Shown piece by piece: positions 37,341-49,222 of a DNA stretch of 64,000 nt. The DNA comes from Polyodon spathula. Taxonomy: Eukaryota; Chordata; Actinopteri; Acipenseriformes; Polyodontidae. Every line of letters starts with the position of its first letter. Position 1 is the first letter of the stretch. The notes below the pieces were generated by a model. The model ran no database searches. It was given only the letters and a program-made list of their open reading frames with translations, and was not told where the DNA came from. The DNA is taken from assembly GCF_017654505.1 (NCBI RefSeq), contig NC_054553.1, positions 6,766,618-6,830,617 on the forward strand, in the 5' to 3' direction. The position numbers and the translations under genes were made by a program.

Positions 37341-37342
<2 letters not shown>
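34471..37342. other. Non-coding; contains a possible P2RY10 first exon
   Basis: Apart from the candidate exon near 34.8-35.1 kb, no gene or named repeat was found. Sequence is AT-rich. Confidence 0.45.
34803..35120 (-). promoter_or_regulatory. Candidate promoter and first exon, minus strand (P2RY10?)
   Basis: A perfect cAMP-response element TGACGTCA lies at 35113-35120. On the minus strand, 155 bp further along, ATCGAG|GTAAGGG gives a good splice donor (exon end at 34958), and a second donor TTAG|GTAAGTG ends at 34803. The next coding exon downstream in this direction is P2RY10, which has a strong acceptor at 28050. The resulting 7 kb intron is plausible. No TATA box was seen. This is inference from motifs only. 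Confidence 0.3.

Positions 37343-37400
<58 letters not shown>
37343..37400. repeat. (AT)n microsatellite
   Basis: About 29 AT units, directly left of the 400 bp direct repeat. Confidence 0.95.
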
Positions 37401-37405
<5 letters not shown>

Positions 37406-37803
37406 CCTTGATTGTTCAATATGCTATTATTTATTCTGGCTTTGTGGTTGTGTAGCTTGCTTTCTTTAAAAAAAACTAAACTGTATTGAGCATGTCTGTG
37501 TTTGTGTGTGCGCTTGGCTGCATGATATTTGTACTCATGTGGTTTGCATGTGTATTTATATGCATGCCCATGGTAAGCCTAGATTTAGGTCAACAGTAAG
37601 GATTGAGAAATGAATGCCTGCACACATCAAACTGTCCAGATCCCATTTTATAAGGAATCACAGCCATTCGGTTGCAAGGAAAACTGTTTGTACAGAGACT
37701 GGACTAGCTTGCCTGTTACTCCAGCTAAATGATACTTGGGGGGGGAAAGGTATCATTTGAAGTTGTGGTGGTCACTGACCCAAATCAGATGACTTGAAGT
37801 AAT
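37397..37803 (+). repeat. ~400 bp direct repeat, copy A
   Basis: Aligns nearly end to end with 48551-48951 in the same orientation. The alignment starts at ATATACCTTCCTTGATTG and ends at CTTGAAGTAAT in both. By eye the match is about 93-95 percent with two indels of roughly 13-16 bp (a stretch after CAGTAAGGATT is present only in A; another near AACGTTTAATG only in B). No coding frame, no terminal inverted repeats and no named family. Copy A sits between AT microsatellites on both sides. Confidence 0.9.
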
Positions 37804-37811
37804 CGTAAGTA

Positions 37812-37813
37812 AT

Positions 37814-37846
<33 letters not shown>

Positions 37847-37891
37847 GTATATAGTATTCTATATATATATAGGGTATATATATATATATAG
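37812..37891. repeat. AT-rich microsatellite, interrupted
   Basis: TA runs interrupted by TAGTATAT and AGGG words. Confidence 0.9.
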
Positions 37892-39132
37892 GGTGGCTGA
37901 TACTATGCATTGCAAGATTTACTGTGTTGTTTTAATTATTATTTATTCATTTATTTTTCTTTATTGGTCACTATGCTTTTACGCTGTTTGCTACATGCAC
38001 ATGCTTTACCATAGTTTACACTGGAGACATTTATTCTGCCCCTCGTCCAACACATCGACAGTATCTTCTGTTTTCTTCCAATTACTATTTTCACTATTTG
38101 TATATGAATGCATCACAGTAGAGAGGTACAATATGTATGTATTTATGTAGGCCAATTAAGTAAATTGTTTTTTTTTAGAGTGTGTCTATTTAAATTTCCT
38201 TTTTGCAGGGCAATAACTTTACAGCTGTATTTCTATTTATGACCACTAGTGGGCACTTGAGTCCTATCCAGTACTGTTCAGGACCAGCTCTGACTGCTGT
38301 ACTTGGTTTGTTTAAATGATCAGCCTGTTGGTGGCTACATGTGCCTAATTTTCATTGCTGACTTCCAGCAAATTCTAAAAACACCTTTATTAAAAAGGAA
38401 ACATTTACTCTGTGGCTTGTTTTGATTTTGAAACAATAGCTGTTGACTTGACAGGGAATAACAGGGAACAAAGGATAGAAACTTCTGCCCTCCTTGGCAG
38501 AGTTAACATTTTGCTGAATCCACGGGTCTAACCTGTCAAAGTGAATGAATGTGATGCTATGACACAAAACGTTAGTGGTAACCAAGATCAGGAATATGAA
38601 ACACAAGATAAGGTATAACAAATGCATTTGAGAGTGCAGTGTTAATCGTTCTGGCAGTATCCCATTGGACCTCTTTCAAAGAAATCCGATCCAGGAGGGG
38701 GATCAGCAGGACGTTCTCCAGCTGTTGTCTGAGTACCAGTTGCGGCAGCTTTTCTAATTGAACTATAATACTGTATTAAATAACCAAGTTGGAATGTAAT
38801 TAGTCTAGATGAGGATTATTAGAATCTCGGCTGGTGTGTTCTGGCAGAGTCCCAGGTTTGAGTGAAGTAAAGAAAGACTCAACATTTTGAATCTTTGAAG
38901 AACATACCGCTGGAATCTTTGATGTTTATTTAAGTAACTGTAGCAAGCAAACTTATTTTCCATTACCTATTACTGTCAAATGTGCATTCTGAAATCATTA
39001 AATAACAAACATTACATGTTCATTTCAAAACATGACATCTGATCTTGGATTGAAGAAAGTTCTCAGCTCCCACGCCCTAGTCTCAGGAAATCTATTAAAC
39101 TTGCACTTCATCGTCACTGTCCTTCCATTCAA

Positions 39133-39157
39133 TGCATGTTACTGGCTGACAGCATGT
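39133..39157 (+). repeat. Short interspersed repeat fragment, copy 2
   Basis: Matches 18118-18142 with one mismatch. Confidence 0.5.
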
Positions 39158-40580
39158 CATCAGCTGGCTGGTTAAAGACAGGAAGGGGTGAAATGACAAA
39201 GGAAGTGGAACACTATATGAAAGCAAGGCTTGCAAACAGAGATAGCTTTAAACTGGTACAGTACCAAAAATACATATTCATTCATATTAATTTTGTTCTT
39301 ATAACATCTCACCTGAAAGTGCACAACAGGTAAGATTTATGGAAATGTTCTGTAAGCTACAATCACTTCTATTCAGATTGTATACTGGTAAATATTTACT
39401 GTCTTGCTAAGCCATTGTCACAGCTTTTCCATTGTTTTTTTGTTTTTTTTTTTCCATTTATTTTTGCACAGCAGCATGTGTTACTGCAAACTACATGTCT
39501 CCTATTGCATTGCACTGGTCCTGCACTAAGACTGTAGAGGCAGTGTAGACCATAATACTAGACTGAGGGGTGGGAATAAGTACATAAACTAAAAAGATAC
39601 AAACTCTTTGAAAACAGGCCTAATGAATCGCAGTGGGAGTTCCATAGCTTCCATGTCATCATTGCACCCTGTCTATCTATACAGTTCATGCTGTTTACAA
39701 GTCACATCTATAAAACTGCCTGTAGGTGGATGCATGTGTCAATGGCTTAGGCATGTGAAGTCAGCTGTTTGGCCACAAAGATCTTGCTCATTTAACCCCA
39801 CAACTTTATCACACAGTTGGCACTATGATGCTTATGTAGGAAAAAGATAAAAGCAAAGCTGGATATTTTATGACCTCCCCAACCAGAGTTTCCAGCCACA
39901 TTCCCTAAAGGAATATTAAGACATGCAAACTAGAACAATAGAACTTTTCAATTCAATCAGTCAGTGTGAGGGAAGTCTGTTTGGTACAGCATTGGTTTTC
40001 TGGAAGATAATGTTTATCCCATAAACAGGCTTTCCCAAGGTTCGCTAACATAGTGTATATTGTGAAGGAACTTTGTAAAAAGAAAGGTTGATGAGGTAAA
40101 CTTCCTGTTTATAATAACTAAGGGAAGTTTTAAAGCCTTCCGTTTTACTCATTTGAAGAGAAGAAACAGATCAACTGTAGATTCTTTTCATATAGCAGAT
40201 TGTATCTGTACATTAAAAGAGAAATAAAAATGAATTATTTACATCTGAATCTCTTTTATGCATTTCCTTCCCAATGCTCTTCCATGACTGTGCAGTTCTG
40301 GCCCACCAGTGGCAGTGCAATATTTTTGCATTGAGGGACATTGCAGTACAAAGGCAGCAACAATGGAATAAGCCATTGGTAGAACAGATCTAGAGTTGTA
40401 ACAGTTCCATATTGCATCACAATGGAACCAATACACACTGAGGATCCAATGCAGCTCCATGGTTTTTGATAAGTCCGTGGGAAGGTGCTTTTCTAAGGAG
40501 TTCCAGGGGGCGTCTCTTCAGTTCTAGTCACCTGTTATATGTGTAAAGTATGCTAGGATAGTTGTCTTTTAATAGTGGGT

Positions 40581-40652
40581 CCAGCACCATCTAGCACACA
40601 CCAGTGTATTGCCAGGAAACCTGCAAAATGACAGACCACTAGATGGTGCTGG
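40581..40652. repeat. 14 bp perfect inverted repeat around a 44 bp spacer
   Basis: CCAGCACCATCTAG at 40581-40594 is the exact reverse complement of CTAGATGGTGCTGG at 40639-40652. Each arm resembles a CTCF core (CCACTAGATGGTGCTG on the right arm), facing opposite ways. Confidence 0.85.
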
Positions 40653-43600
40653 GATTAACTTCTATAAAGACACTTTGGCTGATCTAGCCTAGGTTTCATA
40701 TATCTATGGCAGGAAATTAGAACTGACCAGCAGCTCCTGAACTCTGGGCAAACTTCTCAACACAGACGTATACATGAACAATGGAAAAGATTAGGTTACA
40801 TAAATATTAAAGCAGAAGATAATCCAGGAGAATGAGGCAAGAGTGATCATTTTATGCAAAGAAGTGCTGTAGGCGTGTTCAGCTTGTCTGTAGATACTCC
40901 AGGAGCCATCATTGATCCCACAGCCTTTTTCAGGGGAGGAATCAATCATTTCTATTATACAAATCGATGTTGGGGTTAATTGACAGAAAGAAAATGTGTA
41001 CAACAGGCACTTAAATCAAATTTTAAAAAAAAGAAAAAAACACGGACATCCTGTAGAATGCAAATGGCAAAATATACATCCTGACTTTACAGTCTTCAGC
41101 AGGTCAGTAACAACTACCTACTGTCTAACTGGAACAGCTGTGAAGATTACCCTGGCTTTTCCTGCAATTCTTTCTAATACATCCCCCTCCCCTACACTTG
41201 CATGGTGCCACGCTGTATTAGAGATATTCCAAGTCTCTCCGGTCTTTGTCAGCTGTGTATTTATTTCACTTCCACAGAGCCCCTCAACTATATCAGCCTG
41301 ACCCAGAAACGCAAGTGCCAGATGTGTCTATCAGTCACCATCTGATCTCTATAAAAAAAATGGCTATTGAATTACAGAATAAATGGAACCCATTCACTGG
41401 GGTTCAGGGGGGTAGGAGAGGACTGCAGCTGAGAGCACTGTTATCTGCTGTCACATCGAACTGGCAGTGCTGTGTTTCTGAGCTTCGTTACTCAGTTTCA
41501 GTTGCCTCTGTGATTGATTTGAGATAATTGAGGCTGTTCGGAGGCACACTTCAGTGCAGGGAAGGTGGAACCTTATCAGTTAAAAGGCCCTATAATGCCA
41601 TTCCACTAGCACTTTCATATAAAAGGGGAACGCAAATCAAACTATAATTTAAAGGTTTCTACTAATGCCATAGTGTTTAGATTTTTTTCCCCCCAATTTT
41701 GTTTAAAAACTATTCTATTTGTACTGTATGCCCATTCAGAAAGCTGTCATACGGTAGCAAGGGGCTTTGAGTGAATCTGAATCTCCTTTTAATTAATTAA
41801 AAAAAAAGACTCATGTGCTGCTTTAATTCTTTTCTTTAATATATATTTTTTTACATTGTAGCCAGAACAACAACTTAATTACAGACTATATCAGAAGCTT
41901 TGGCTTCAATTTCATTTTATTCATGACTTCTACATAACTAAAGAAAACATTTGTTTATTTTCAAACTGTGCTATTTTATAGGATCAGTATCTATCACCAA
42001 AACGTGTTGTAATAATATTTGAAAAGATACTGATATGTAAACAAAAGGCTTTCCCTTCCCATCTGGCCAGTAGGTCCGTAGGCACAGACACAGAGAGTGC
42101 TGAGAACATGCCCTTTCTGCACTAACAGACTGAAGCTGTCATTATACCCACAGTACAGTTGGGCTGTGTGTCTGCACCCTGGACACTATCCAGTCACACA
42201 CAGGAGTGTTTGTAGAGGTTTGCTGTAGTTGGCAGGAGCCAGAGGTCTGGACACCGAGACAGAGCCAGCAACTCAGCCAGGCTGCAGCTCCACAATTTGA
42301 AAAATAAACAAACAAATCAATAAGCCAATGAAAATCCCACACAACATGCCAGTCTCACCAACTTCAGTCTGAGCCACACAAAGATCAAGCAGAAAAGGGC
42401 AACAGGCTTACTTTCGAAGGTTTTCTTTCCAGTTTGTACATTTTTGACTTAAGACTCCAAATTAAACTTGTGAATTGTAAAATAAATACATACTACAATT
42501 ATCTGATATTCACGCATAACTTGAGTTAGTTAGGAATGTTTTGATGGAACAGTTTGACTTCTATTTTTATGGAAAGGTTCTTATGAACCTCCTAAATCCC
42601 AAACTGTGCTGCTAAATGAACAGACCAGAGTTATTGCTGCTCTATGCAATGCTAGTAGTGTGGTGGCCAACAAGCTTACATCTTCCAGCAATATCAGTAA
42701 AGAAGGATGGCACAGCATGTGTTAAGTACAGTTGTAACTGGAAATCATGGAGGGGTTCAAATATTTCAGGTGCAGAACAACATAGTGCTGTAGTAAAAAT
42801 GAAAACTAAAGTGGTCAGAAATGGGCAGTGAACGTGTCTTTTTAAAAATACAGGGAATAAGCCTTAAAGAAAATTGAAGAGGATCCCAGTGAAGTTGAAA
42901 CTTGGCCTCTCAGGATTTTTTTACACAGAAGCTAGGAGGTGCTTAACTCCAGCAGAACCTTCATAGTCCTTCTGGCAGCTTGGCAGAGGAACTTGGTAAT
43001 TAAAATCCACTGCCCAATGAATAATGCTTGCCAAATCCCTCATACCAACTTATCTTTAAGAATTAAACCAGTGCCACCAGCATGACCCAATTAGCAAGAT
43101 AAAACTCTTCTTTCAGTGCAAGACAATGGCTGATTCACCTACTTGAAAACATTAAGAGTTCTTGGCTGCAGTGGGGTCTGCAAACAATCTAAAGCACTGA
43201 AGCATGCTTCCAGCCGTGAAAGTAAACACACGTTAATTAGTTGCACGATTAAAATGAACTAACATCGATTATCAAGTTTATCACCCATAACTCGTTAATG
43301 CAATAAATAATATTCTATAAAGCAAGTGGACAATTACTCAGCAGGTAGAGATAGGGAAGATTGGTTTGGAATAACTGGAATAAACATTCTTCTGAGCACA
43401 TTTCTCAGCACCTCTCCATTAAAGTCCACTTTACTTCCACCTTAATCCGTAGCTTTCATGCAGGGAAAGATTTTCACAAACCGACAACCCGAGTTTGGGA
43501 AAAGGCTTTTTCCGTATAACGATAAAGCACAAATGATTTGAGCATATGCTAGGATAGCTCAACTGAGATACAGAGTCTAATTGTTAGGGATTTCCTGTTC

Positions 43601-43906
43601 CCAGTTTGCATGGATTGGAAATTTAGCTCTGGCGTTCTTAAGCCTGATGCATATCAGGAGTATTTAATGTCAAAACAAAATAGACAGATCATCGGTGGGA
43701 CATCTGATCCAAGGGACAAGCGTTTCTTATAAAACCTCCCAGGAAGTTCACTAGCATTTTTCCCTGAATCGAAACCACTTGATAGAAGCTTCTAGGATGA
43801 GTTTTGTTTGGACAGACTTGCTTGAAAATCAAGGCTAAAGTATATGGCAAATTGCAGCAATATGTATAGCGTAGCAAGATAATGAGTTGTAAAAACTACA
43901 CTGGAT

Positions 43907-44056
43907 GCGTTAAGTAAGTGAGCTGCTCAGAGCACCTCAGTGAGAGAATGCACTGAAAGGCATGCTCAGTTCTGCTTCCCCTGAGCAGCTCAGAGTGCAT
44001 CAGTGATCCGAGTGAGCGTAAACATTCTCTCTCCGAGCCGCTCATTTACTTAACAC
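43907..44056. mobile_element. 150 bp MITE-like inverted-repeat element
   Basis: GCGTTAAGTAAGTGAGC at 43907 and GTGTTAAGTAAATGAGC (reverse complement of the right end, 44056 inwards) match at 22 of 26 positions. Inside, the word GCTCAGAGYRCMTCAGTGA occurs twice in direct order (about 43924 and 43987). No coding capacity. No clear target duplication was found, so the outer limits are approximate. Confidence 0.6.
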
Positions 44057-45887
44057 ACTCACAGTGTTATCTACTGCTGTATAGGGCTAACGAGCAGCGT
44101 CTGTCCTTTATAACTTCTTTATCACAGAAATATGACATTCAGAAAGCTGCAGTTTTATAATATGAATAAAATTGCAACTGTTTAATAAAAAGAAACCAGC
44201 GTTGTTAAGGAAACCGAGGAGTTATTGGGCATGACAAGACACAGCTAGGTTTCCAAATAGTGCTTGTTATGAATGTACTGTTTGTTGATAGTCAGAAACA
44301 CAGATCTTTACTGTCACAAAGAATGACAGAAAAGTGCTCTTTTATTCTGGGCATATGGATATCCACAATGGGAAAACACTCATCTTTTAATATTTAATCT
44401 TCTGCACGTTTATGAATTCCATTCACAAAATTTAGAGCTCTACAGTATATGCAGCCTTAATGTCTTCAATACATCCTGAATCTTAAGTGATTGTTTAGAG
44501 AAAGGTTTGTCTAAAACTTTGGCCATGAGATACAAAAGCAGTTTATATACTTTTCTGTTTTAACTTGGGGACACATCATCAACATATATACTTTGTTGCA
44601 CTTTACACATGCAGATACATAGACTGTATATAACCCACATTTGCTGTTAGGTCTGTTGCTTGTGCAAATAGTTTCTTTCAGTGGTAAGCAAGTGAGAAAC
44701 TAGATTCTATGCAAGACACTGATCTTGGTGTGGAGGGGGGGTTGTCCCCAATCAACTTTCACTGCTTTTGTTTGTGTGTTCCCTCCCTCCATAGCAGTTG
44801 CCATGGAAACAGCCTTAGTCACATATTAAGCCACAGAGAACAATAACGTCATGCTTGTCTGTATTTCCCAGGGTGTTAAAAAAAGTACTTGCATTTTAAA
44901 TATTTCTTATTACTGTATGGTATGCCATGTTAAAAGCATAGTGCTGTTATACTGTACACACAGGGAAAGCACTCACACTGTTAATTGACCATATTAAACT
45001 TCTATATGCAATTAGATATTTAATTGTTGAGTAAGACACCTTAAGTGTATTTCTTGTGTAATAATCACCTGTACAAATATATAAGAATCACATGCTAGTT
45101 CCAGTGAAGTTAAAATTTTACTAAAGCATTAAACATTAGTCAAATCCCCCAATCTTTGCACAGAGATATAGAAACAAAAGGTCTTTCTAAACCACCTCTA
45201 ATAGTAACACACATGTGCTCAGACACTAGCAGGATAACATCTGCTGCATGAGTGGGATTACCTTAGTACCCTGCTGGTAGCCATCAAACACAGCTCTAAG
45301 CTGGAAGGCAGGAGACCTTTGAAGACTTATAAAGCTATTTAGGAAAAAGATTGTCAAGGATTACATTTTAATAATGGCAATACCATCATCAGAACAGCTT
45401 AAAATGAACCAAATAGCAAAACAAATAACAGCAGCGATGAAAAATAATTTGTTTATGTCATTGTATGCAGTTAACACATGCACACAGTAATTTATAAAAA
45501 GACGCTATATGTATAGCAGTGCCATAATCAAAATGTAATCCTAGGGTTAGGTTATTTCAGCATTGCTGTTGCTTTCTGTTGAACACACAATTCTTCAACA
45601 CATACACATTACTTGGCAGTTTCCACTCTGCTGTGGTCTTCAATACAACTGAAACTGCATTTGTGATTCAACACTTGCACATGTCACACATGGATCTGTA
45701 CAAAAAAAGTCAGTTAAAGGGCTTTGCTCATCCCCTTCTCCCTTCCCCAAAGAAAGTTCCTTTTAATGCACTCATTGTTTTGGCCAGGCCTATTTGCTTC
45801 TCAAAAAGTCCATCCTGCCTTGTTTTTAATAAATCTTTCCTGTGGACTGGGTCCCCTGCTCTAACCACCCCTCCTTAACAATTGGGA
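44057..45887. other. Non-coding, 3' side of LPAR4
   Basis: No gene or named repeat. Likely includes the LPAR4 3' UTR. A minus-strand poly(A) hexamer (TTTATT on the plus strand) lies near 44340, but the true end is not known. Confidence 0.4.
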
Positions 45888-46952
45888 TCAGAAATGTGAC
45901 TCTAATATTAGTTTTCTGCCATTGACGGCTGTCCTGTCAACTACCACCCCTTCCTCCTGAATAGACGGCAGACTGTCCTTGCTGGAGAGGGGAACCTCGC
46001 TCCTGAACGTGTTGTCCATCTTGATCTGTACCATCCCGTGGCTGAAGGACTTCTGGAAGGACTCAGAGGTGAAGTAATAGACAAAAGGGTCGAAGCAGCA
46101 GTTGAGGGTGGCGATGCAGAGTGTGATGGGGTAAAAGGTCCGGACGAACCTCTCCAGTCTACAGCTGGCCACTGCCTGGGAGCGCACCATGGCGTAAAGG
46201 AAGAGGATTGAGTTGTAGGGAACGAAGCAGACCACGAAGATAGCCACGTGCACCACAATCATCCGGAGTACACGCTCCTTGTTGGTTCCAATCTGGCAGA
46301 GGGTGGCAGGTTTGCGTAGCGTCCGGAGTACCATTGAAGAACAAGCCAGGTTGAGGAGCAGAGGGATGAGAAAGCCAACCAGCTCAATGAAGATGGTGAT
46401 CTTGGACAGGTATGTCCGCCAGGTTGACTTGGAGAAGCCCTCAAAGCAGGTGGTGCTAGTGTTGGACACATTGGTGGTGGAGAAGAAAGAAACAGAGATC
46501 CCACCTCCCAGGACAAGCAACCAGACCCCAGCACACACAATCCCGGCATTGCGTCTGGTTCTTATGGAACGAGAACGGAAAGGGTAGACAATGGCCAGGA
46601 AGCGGTCCACACTGATGCAGGTAAGGAAGAGCATGCTGCCATAGATATTGGTGAGAAAGGCTGTTCCTGACACCTTGCAAAGCTCATCTCCAAAGGGCCA
46701 GTGGCGGTTCAGGTTGTAGAAGATCTTGAAAGGCAGGGTGAAGACGAAAAGCAAGTCTGAGACAGCCAGGTTGGTCATAAAAACGGTGGTCTCATTGCGG
46801 AGCTTCATGCGGAAGCAGAAGACAAAAAGGGAGGCACAGTTGGTGATCAGCCCGAGAGCAAAGACCACGCTGTAGACAGCCGCGTACAGGTTGTACTTAA
46901 AGGAGTCATCAATCAAGCAACTGCCACTGCTGCTGTTGTCTGCGATTGCCAT
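45888..46952 (-). CDS. LPAR4: LPAR4, lysophosphatidic acid receptor 4 (class A GPCR)
   Basis: Intact single-exon frame of 354 codons (human about 370). Known role: plasma-membrane LPA receptor of the P2Y-like group, coupling to Gs, Gq, Gi and G12/13, with roles in vascular development and migration. Seven membrane segments fall near residues 22-48, 55-80, 92-117, 135-158, 183-208, 228-255 and 273-296. Disulfide C92-C169. N-glycosylation sequons lie at N6, N161 and N164. Unlike its two neighbours it keeps an acidic DRY-type motif (DRF, 116-118). TM6 has CFVPYN (242-247) and TM7 has DPFVYYF (288-294). The start has G at -3 and +4. LPAR6 is the main alternative, but length, tail and synteny favour LPAR4. 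A short upstream ORF and a strong splice acceptor precede it. Confidence 0.93.
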   Translation of the reverse strand: MAIADNSSSGSCLIDDSFKYNLYAAVYSVVFALGLITNCASLFVFCFRMKLRNETTVFMTNLAVSDLLFVFTLPFKIFYNLNRHWPFGDELCKVSGTAFLTNIYGSMLFLTCISVDRFLAIVYPFRSRSIRTRRNAGIVCAGVWLLVLGGGISVSFFSTTNVSNTSTTCFEGFSKSTWRTYLSKITIFIELVGFLIPLLLNLACSSMVLRTLRKPATLCQIGTNKERVLRMIVVHVAIFVVCFVPYNSILFLYAMVRSQAVASCRLERFVRTFYPITLCIATLNCCFDPFVYYFTSESFQKSFSHGMVQIKMDNTFRSEVPLSSKDSLPSIQEEGVVVDRTAVNGRKLILESHF

Positions 46953-47167
46953 CCCTGGTCTCTCGTTAGAGTCTGACTCCTTGAAACCAACCTTCAGTAG
47001 CTGTATCCAAAAAGGCGCTTCAAGAATCGGCGCATGATGACCATCATCTTATAAAAGTGAGAATATACAAGGACTACTGGTAAACAGACATTCCTACTCT
47101 TAGATATCTTTGAAGAACAACTTTCATCTGCCTCTCCCGCTGCTGTGGTCTGCCGGTTGTCTCTATC
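46953..47167 (-). other. LPAR4 5' UTR in the coding exon
   Basis: Predicted from the splice acceptor at 47168. Gives 215 nt of leader before the ATG at 46952. Confidence 0.55.
46994..47047 (-). CDS. Upstream ORF of 17 codons in the LPAR4 leader
   Basis: Minus-strand ATG at 47047, TGA at 46996-46994, ending 41 nt before the LPAR4 start. It begins with two ATG codons and has a third at codon 5. The predicted peptide MMVIMRRFLKRLFGYSY is short, basic and hydrophobic. It lies within the predicted coding exon, so it would be in the mRNA if the acceptor is used. Such an ORF could lower LPAR4 translation. Expression of a peptide is not implied. Confidence 0.4.
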   Translation of the reverse strand: MMVIMRRFLKRLFGYSY

Positions 47168-47195
47168 CTGCAAGAAAAAAAACAAAACACAAAGC
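47168..47195 (-). promoter_or_regulatory. Predicted 3' splice site opening the LPAR4 coding exon
   Basis: On the minus strand GTGTTTTGTTTTTTTTCTTG leads to CAG, with AG at 47169-47168, then GATAGAGAC. This is a textbook pyrimidine tract and acceptor. Mammalian LPAR4 also has a spliced 5' UTR. Confidence 0.65.
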
Positions 47196-47199
47196 ATGT

Positions 47200-48550
47200 T
47201 ATTAGAGGTGCATCAACCCCAGCCACATTCACATGTCATTGCCTCTGTGAGATCAAAGGATGCCGGAGCCGCCTACATTTCTTATTATCTAGAAATGTCT
47301 GACACTGTGGTGCTGGATGCAGCACGGAAACCATTTATCATATCCACCAGAGCTAGACCATTTCCTGATGCAAGTTTTAAGGGTTTCAAAGCTGTTTCAA
47401 TTGTCTTGTTGCCTCATGCTTCTTTAAAAAGTTCATATGAATCTTTAAATTTGTATTAATTCTTTTGTAGCTTTATGTTACACACTCCATTATTTAGACT
47501 TCATACACCATTAAATTCAATGGATAAGTTAACCCAATTGATCCAATAGCAACCCAAAAAATATTCACCAATGACAAAACTTTAAAAATGGTAAAACAAA
47601 AATATAAATATGTTCATTAATTTACTAAAACTGACAAGCTGTCAAAACAGAAAAAGATAATTTACAAGTTTAACACAAAATCTATTTTGTTTTATCTTAA
47701 CTGTACCTTCTGCTATAGACCTCCAGTTATTGCCCGTGGAGTCTTTTCAACCTCATTAACAACTTTAAATGGGGCACTTATGCAATATGCTGCTTTTTAC
47801 TGTAGTTTAATATCAAGTACATCATCCACTTAAGTTAGATTGGTGTGAACTCCAATTTAAATGCAAAGCTATACCATAGCAGGGTTAGCAACTTGCAAAA
47901 TTGTAGTACTAGTCCTAAGGACTAGTACCCTTTGAAACGTACTACTCCGTATGTGACGTTCCTGGAAATCCACAGCAGCTGTTGGGGTCCCAAAAATATT
48001 AGGCTTACATTTTATTTTCCTAAAAAATGAACACTTAGAAATTTAGATTTTTTTTATTGTATAAAAAAAACCCCCCCCCCAAAAAAAACCAGATACATTA
48101 AAGTTGAATGGGTTTCTGCATCTGCCTTCCCCACATTCCGAACCCGAATAAAGTCTGTGTGGACAACACTGTTGACAAATTACTTACATGCAACCTCAGT
48201 AACGGAACTATCTGTAGAACTGTCCGAGATAACTGACAGATATTTAGCAGCTGCCATTCTGGTTAATTGGGCTGGATGCTGGGTCCTTGCAATAGTGTGT
48301 ATACACTCCTGTCCCCGTTTAGAATTTCTATAGGTTTTCCCCACATTTTAATTTTTTTGTCTCATCCAGGTCGCACCTCCATTCGAAACCAGAATACGGT
48401 TGTGCTGCTTTGCAAGGGCGTGAGCTGTTCTAAAGCACAGGGGGGTTTACAGTGTGTAGTAACCGTTACTGTTGTTCTAATATTATACTAAATCTTGTAA
48501 TACAGATGTGTTAGTAATAAGACAAAGTTAAGCAGTCATCCCTTTATATA
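47200..48550. other. Non-coding; probable LPAR4 5' intron
   Basis: AT-rich. Contains a short hairpin at 47906-47928 (10 bp stem, 3-base loop) and a poly-C run (48071-48080). Nothing else recognised. Confidence 0.45.
47906..47928. repeat. Hairpin, 10 bp stem
   Basis: GTACTAGTCC, loop TAA, GGACTAGTAC. Confidence 0.85.
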
Positions 48551-48951
48551 ATATATACCTTCCTTGATTGTTCAATATGCTATTATTTATTCTGGCTTTG
48601 TGGTTGTGTAGCTTGCTTGCTTTAAAAAAAAACTAAACTATTGAGCATGTCTGTGTTTGTGTGTGGGCGTTTGGCTGCATGATGTTTGTACTCACATGGT
48701 TTGCATGTGTATTTACATGCATGCCCATGGTCAGCCTAGATTTAGGTCAACAGTAAGGATTGCACACATCAAACGTTTAATGAACTGTTCAGATCCCATT
48801 TTCTAAGGAATCACAGCCATTCGGTTACAAGGAGAACTGTTTGTACAGAGACTGGACTAGCTTGCCTGGAACTCCAGATAAATGATGTTTGGAAAAAGTA
48901 TCATTTTAAGTTGTGGTGGTCACTGACCCAAATCAGATAACTTGAAGTAAT
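48551..48951 (+). repeat. ~400 bp direct repeat, copy B
   Basis: Same-orientation partner of 37397-37803, 11.2 kb away, on the other side of LPAR4. Preceded by a short TATAATATAT and not followed by a microsatellite. Confidence 0.9.
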
Positions 48952-49222
48952 GCATTCATTACTCCCACTAAAAACAAACAAAAAAAAAAAAAAAGTGTCC
49001 TTCTCATGATGCTTGCTTCTAACCAAAACAGCTGTACCACAAAAACATTGTTAGTTTGAGGTATGTAAAAAATGTGCTATTGTGTATCTGTGATTGGGGG
49101 AAGGAAAGAAAGGAATGTTGTTATAATACTGACACAAACGTCCCCATTTAAAAAAAAGAAATTCAAGCATATTGATATGAGCAAATCAAAGGGAACTAGT
49201 GTTGATACTACAGTAGCTATCC

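Larger units (their letters stand above)
37892..43906. other. Non-coding, few repeats
   Basis: No gene. Holds a CTCF-like core near 38243-38256, the short repeat copy at 39133-39157, and the inverted repeat at 40581-40652. Part could be the LPAR4 3' side or P2RY10 upstream sequence. Confidence 0.45.

Noticed and set aside
40581..40652. microRNA precursor
   Set aside because: Only 14 bp pair, and the 44-base spacer does not extend the stem. The arm sequence fits a protein-binding core better.
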